A stretch of 5,933 nucleotides of DNA from Pseudomonadota bacterium (GTDB lineage: Bacteria > Desulfobacterota > Desulfobacteria > Desulfobacterales > ETH-SRB1). The stretch covers positions 1 to 5,933 of the forward strand of contig JAHIKR010000369.1 of the NCBI GenBank assembly GCA_018897415.1, written 5' to 3'. Position 1 is the stretch's first letter. Each line of letters starts with the position of its first letter. This document shows positions 4,131-5,933 of the stretch, in pieces. Made by a program: the position numbers and the translations under genes. The notes beneath the pieces were generated by a model that saw nothing but the letters and a program-made list of their open reading frames with translations, ran no database searches and had not been told where the DNA came from.

Positions 4131-5660
4131 ATGATAATCATAATAGACTTTGGATCACAATATAATCAGTTGATAGCTCGCCGTGTTCGAGAATGTCACG
4201 TTTACTGCAAAATATTATCGCCAGGTGCTGATATTGATTCTATTAAATCTCTTAAACCAGAAGGGATAATACTGTCGGGTGGCCCGGCAAGCATTTACGA
4301 AAAACAGAGCCATAAAATTGACAGAGCGGTTTTTGATCTTGGCGTACCTGTTCTTGGAATATGTTATGGAATGCAGTTTATGGTTCATTCTCTGGGGGGG
4401 ACTGTAAAAAAAGCAAAAAAACGTGAATATGGCTTTGCTGAGCTTAAAATTAAAACTCAAAAAGGACTATTTAAAGATGTAGATAAAACAACGAGATGTT
4501 GGATGAGCCATGGTGATTCAATAGTTAAGCTGCCCGCTGGATTTAAAATAACGGCTTCTACTGAAAATACAGAAATAGCGGCAACCGTTAATAAAAATAA
4601 AAATTATTATGGAGTCCAGTTTCATCCGGAAGTTCAACACACACAGCAAGGCAAGACTATTCTTCGTAATTTTCTTTTTGATATATGTGGCTGTAAACGC
4701 TCATGGACTATGAAATCATTTGCCAGGGATTCGATATCACAAATTAAAGAAGCGATAAAATCAGAAAAGGTTATTCTTGGGTTAAGCGGCGGAGTAGACT
4801 CCTGTGTCACAGCACTGCTTATACACAAGGCAATAGGAAAAAATCTTACCTGTATATTTGTTGACAACGGTCTTCTTAGAAAGAATGAAGCAGATAAACT
4901 GAAAAAAAATCTTAAACAACATCTTAAAATCAACATTAGATTTATTAATGCAAAAAGCAAGTTTTTAAAAGCATTAACCCATATAACTGATCCTGAAAAA
5001 AAGAGAAAAATAATAGGCAAAATATTTATGGAGGTGTTTGAAGCTGAAGCCCATAAAATTAAGAATGTTGACTACTTAGCCCAGGGCACACTTTATCCTG
5101 ATGTTATTGAATCCATATCTGCTTTTGGCGGGCCCACATCTATTATAAAATCTCATCACAATGTGGGCGGTCTGCCAAAAAAAATGAAATTAAAACTTAT
5201 TGAGCCACTAAAATACCTCTTTAAAGATGAAGTCCGCCTGCTGGGTAAAGAATTAGGACTTCACGAAGAATTTATTTGGAGGCAACCATTTCCCGGCCCC
5301 GGTCTTGCTATTAGAATAATTGGGGAGGTAACAAGCCGGCGGCTCTCAATATTAAGAGAAATAGATGCTATTCTGCTTGAAGAGATAAAAAATAAAGGAT
5401 ATTATAAAAAATTATGGCAGTCATTTGCTGTTCTTCTTCCTGTAAAAAGTGTGGGTATAATGGGTGACAAGCGAACATACGAAAACATTGCAGCTATCCG
5501 TGCAGTTACCAGCAAAGATGCAATGACAGCAGACTGGGCAAGACTGCCTCATAAGCTTCTTGGAAATATCTCAAACAGAATTATAAATGAGGTTCAGGGA
5601 GTAAACAGGGTCGTCTATGACATCAGCTCAAAGCCACCAAGCACAATAGAATGGGAATAA
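4131..5660 (+). CDS. guaA: GMP synthase (glutamine-hydrolysing)
   Basis: This cytoplasmic enzyme converts XMP to GMP with ATP and glutamine, the last step of guanine nucleotide synthesis. The 509 residues are near the usual length. The N-terminal class I glutamine amidotransferase domain (about 1-187) starts IIIIDFGSQYNQLIARRVRE and holds the triad Cys78 (GICYGMQ), His165 and Glu167 (FHPE). The ATP pyrophosphatase domain (about 195-385) has the PP-loop LSGGVDS (218-224), VDNGLLR and the conserved AQGTLYPDVIES. The C-terminal dimerisation domain begins near RQPFPGPGLAIR and ends in the family-typical KPPSTIEWE. All key residues are present, so it should be active. It is transcribed away from the efp block. 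The preceding gap carries a MITE-like insertion, and a membrane-protein gene follows after six bases, likely in the same transcript. No guaB is seen beside it. Confidence 0.98.
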   Translation: MIIIIDFGSQYNQLIARRVRECHVYCKILSPGADIDSIKSLKPEGIILSGGPASIYEKQSHKIDRAVFDLGVPVLGICYGMQFMVHSLGGTVKKAKKREYGFAELKIKTQKGLFKDVDKTTRCWMSHGDSIVKLPAGFKITASTENTEIAATVNKNKNYYGVQFHPEVQHTQQGKTILRNFLFDICGCKRSWTMKSFARDSISQIKEAIKSEKVILGLSGGVDSCVTALLIHKAIGKNLTCIFVDNGLLRKNEADKLKKNLKQHLKINIRFINAKSKFLKALTHITDPEKKRKIIGKIFMEVFEAEAHKIKNVDYLAQGTLYPDVIESISAFGGPTSIIKSHHNVGGLPKKMKLKLIEPLKYLFKDEVRLLGKELGLHEEFIWRQPFPGPGLAIRIIGEVTSRRLSILREIDAILLEEIKNKGYYKKLWQSFAVLLPVKSVGIMGDKRTYENIAAIRAVTSKDAMTADWARLPHKLLGNISNRIINEVQGVNRVVYDISSKPPSTIEWE

Positions 5661-5666
5661 AAACAA

Positions 5667-5933
5667 ATGAATGAAAATAACAAGTCAGACTTTAAGATTG
5701 GTATTGATGATGAAGGCCCGGATTCCCGGTTCCAAGAGGAAATGGACAATATAAGGATAGAAAAATTAAGCAACAGGATAACTTTTTTTTCAGTTTTTAT
5801 ACCATGTCTTATAGCTGTTATAATTTTTTTAGCCTATCTTGATATCAAAAGAAGAGTAACGACGGTTCACGACACTGGAAGCAAGGAGGTTCAGAATCTT
5901 TCAAAGGATCTTGAAACAAAATTATCCGACTTA
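5667..5933 (+). CDS. Partial gene: single-helix membrane protein of unknown function
   Basis: An open frame begins with ATG six bases after the guaA stop and stays open to the window edge (89 codons seen, no stop). A hydrophilic acidic N-terminus (MNENNKSDFKIGIDDEGPDS) is followed by one hydrophobic stretch, about residues 38-58 (ITFFSVFIPCLIAVIIFLAYL), then positive KRR at 61-63. Positive-inside reasoning conflicts mildly, since both flanks carry charges. The rest (about 64-89) is polar with heptad-like spacing (VQNLSKDLETKLSDL), suggesting the start of a coiled coil. A weak GGGA site (5653-5656) lies 10 bases upstream. It resembles membrane-anchored coiled-coil proteins in general, but I do not recognise a family. 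The position suggests co-transcription with guaA. Confidence 0.7.
   Translation, partial: MNENNKSDFKIGIDDEGPDSRFQEEMDNIRIEKLSNRITFFSVFIPCLIAVIIFLAYLDIKRRVTTVHDTGSKEVQNLSKDLETKLSDL

Noticed and set aside
4127..4132. Perfect TATAAT as a -10 box
   Set aside because: It overlaps the guaA start codon, so transcription would begin inside the gene, and no -35 lies at suitable distance (TTGAGA is 21 bases away).
4634..5020. Open frame of 128 codons on the - strand
   Set aside because: It is antisense to the conserved amidotransferase and pyrophosphatase regions of guaA and has a low-complexity, Phe/Leu-rich translation typical of a shadow frame.

Overview
The window is AT-rich bacterial DNA with compact gene spacing and palindromic repeats in its gaps. 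CheR/CheB-type signalling genes, an EF-P with a modifiable lysine, and REP-like GCGGGAAT hairpins together suggest a Desulfobacterota (Desulfobacterales-like) genome. That is an impression from familiarity, not a proven placement. No rRNA, tRNA, CRISPR array or complete insertion sequence is visible.

Left part (1-2460, + strand). A gene-free leader of about 310 bases holds a short direct repeat and a long decayed inverted repeat centred on a perfect 8-bp hairpin. It is followed by a tight three-gene operon. The first gene is a CheR methyltransferase, probably starting at a TTG codon. The second is a CheB methylesterase made only of the catalytic domain, overlapping cheR by ATGA. The third is a receiver protein carrying a histidine-kinase dimerisation/phospho-acceptor domain but no ATPase domain. 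Neither a chemoreceptor nor CheA/CheW is present, so this looks like an accessory chemosensory-type output module whose partners lie elsewhere.

Middle (2461-3874). A 74-bp palindromic array of CAGTGRN heptamers fills the gap between converging genes and touches the stop codon of efp. On the - strand, a TrpF-like (beta/alpha)8-barrel gene precedes efp (elongation factor P) by three bases, and the strong efp Shine-Dalgarno lies inside the end of the barrel gene. The barrel protein keeps several TrpF signatures but has Tyr where the catalytic Cys is expected.

Right part (3875-5933). The divergent gap contains three evenly spaced GTTTAA motifs and a 149-bp MITE-like element. The element has 22-bp terminal inverted repeats, a perfect 27-bp inner inverted repeat, and a flanking 9-bp direct repeat that looks like a target-site duplication. 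It ends just before the Shine-Dalgarno of guaA (GMP synthase, complete, all catalytic motifs present). After guaA starts a membrane-anchored protein of unknown function with one transmembrane helix, cut off by the window edge.

The genes fall into three functional blocks with no obvious common pathway: signalling, translation plus an uncertain barrel enzyme, and purine synthesis. The most unusual items are the Cys-less TrpF-like protein coupled to efp, the kinase-less REC-HisKA protein beside receiver-less CheB, the heptamer palindrome, and the MITE with its duplication in the guaA leader.
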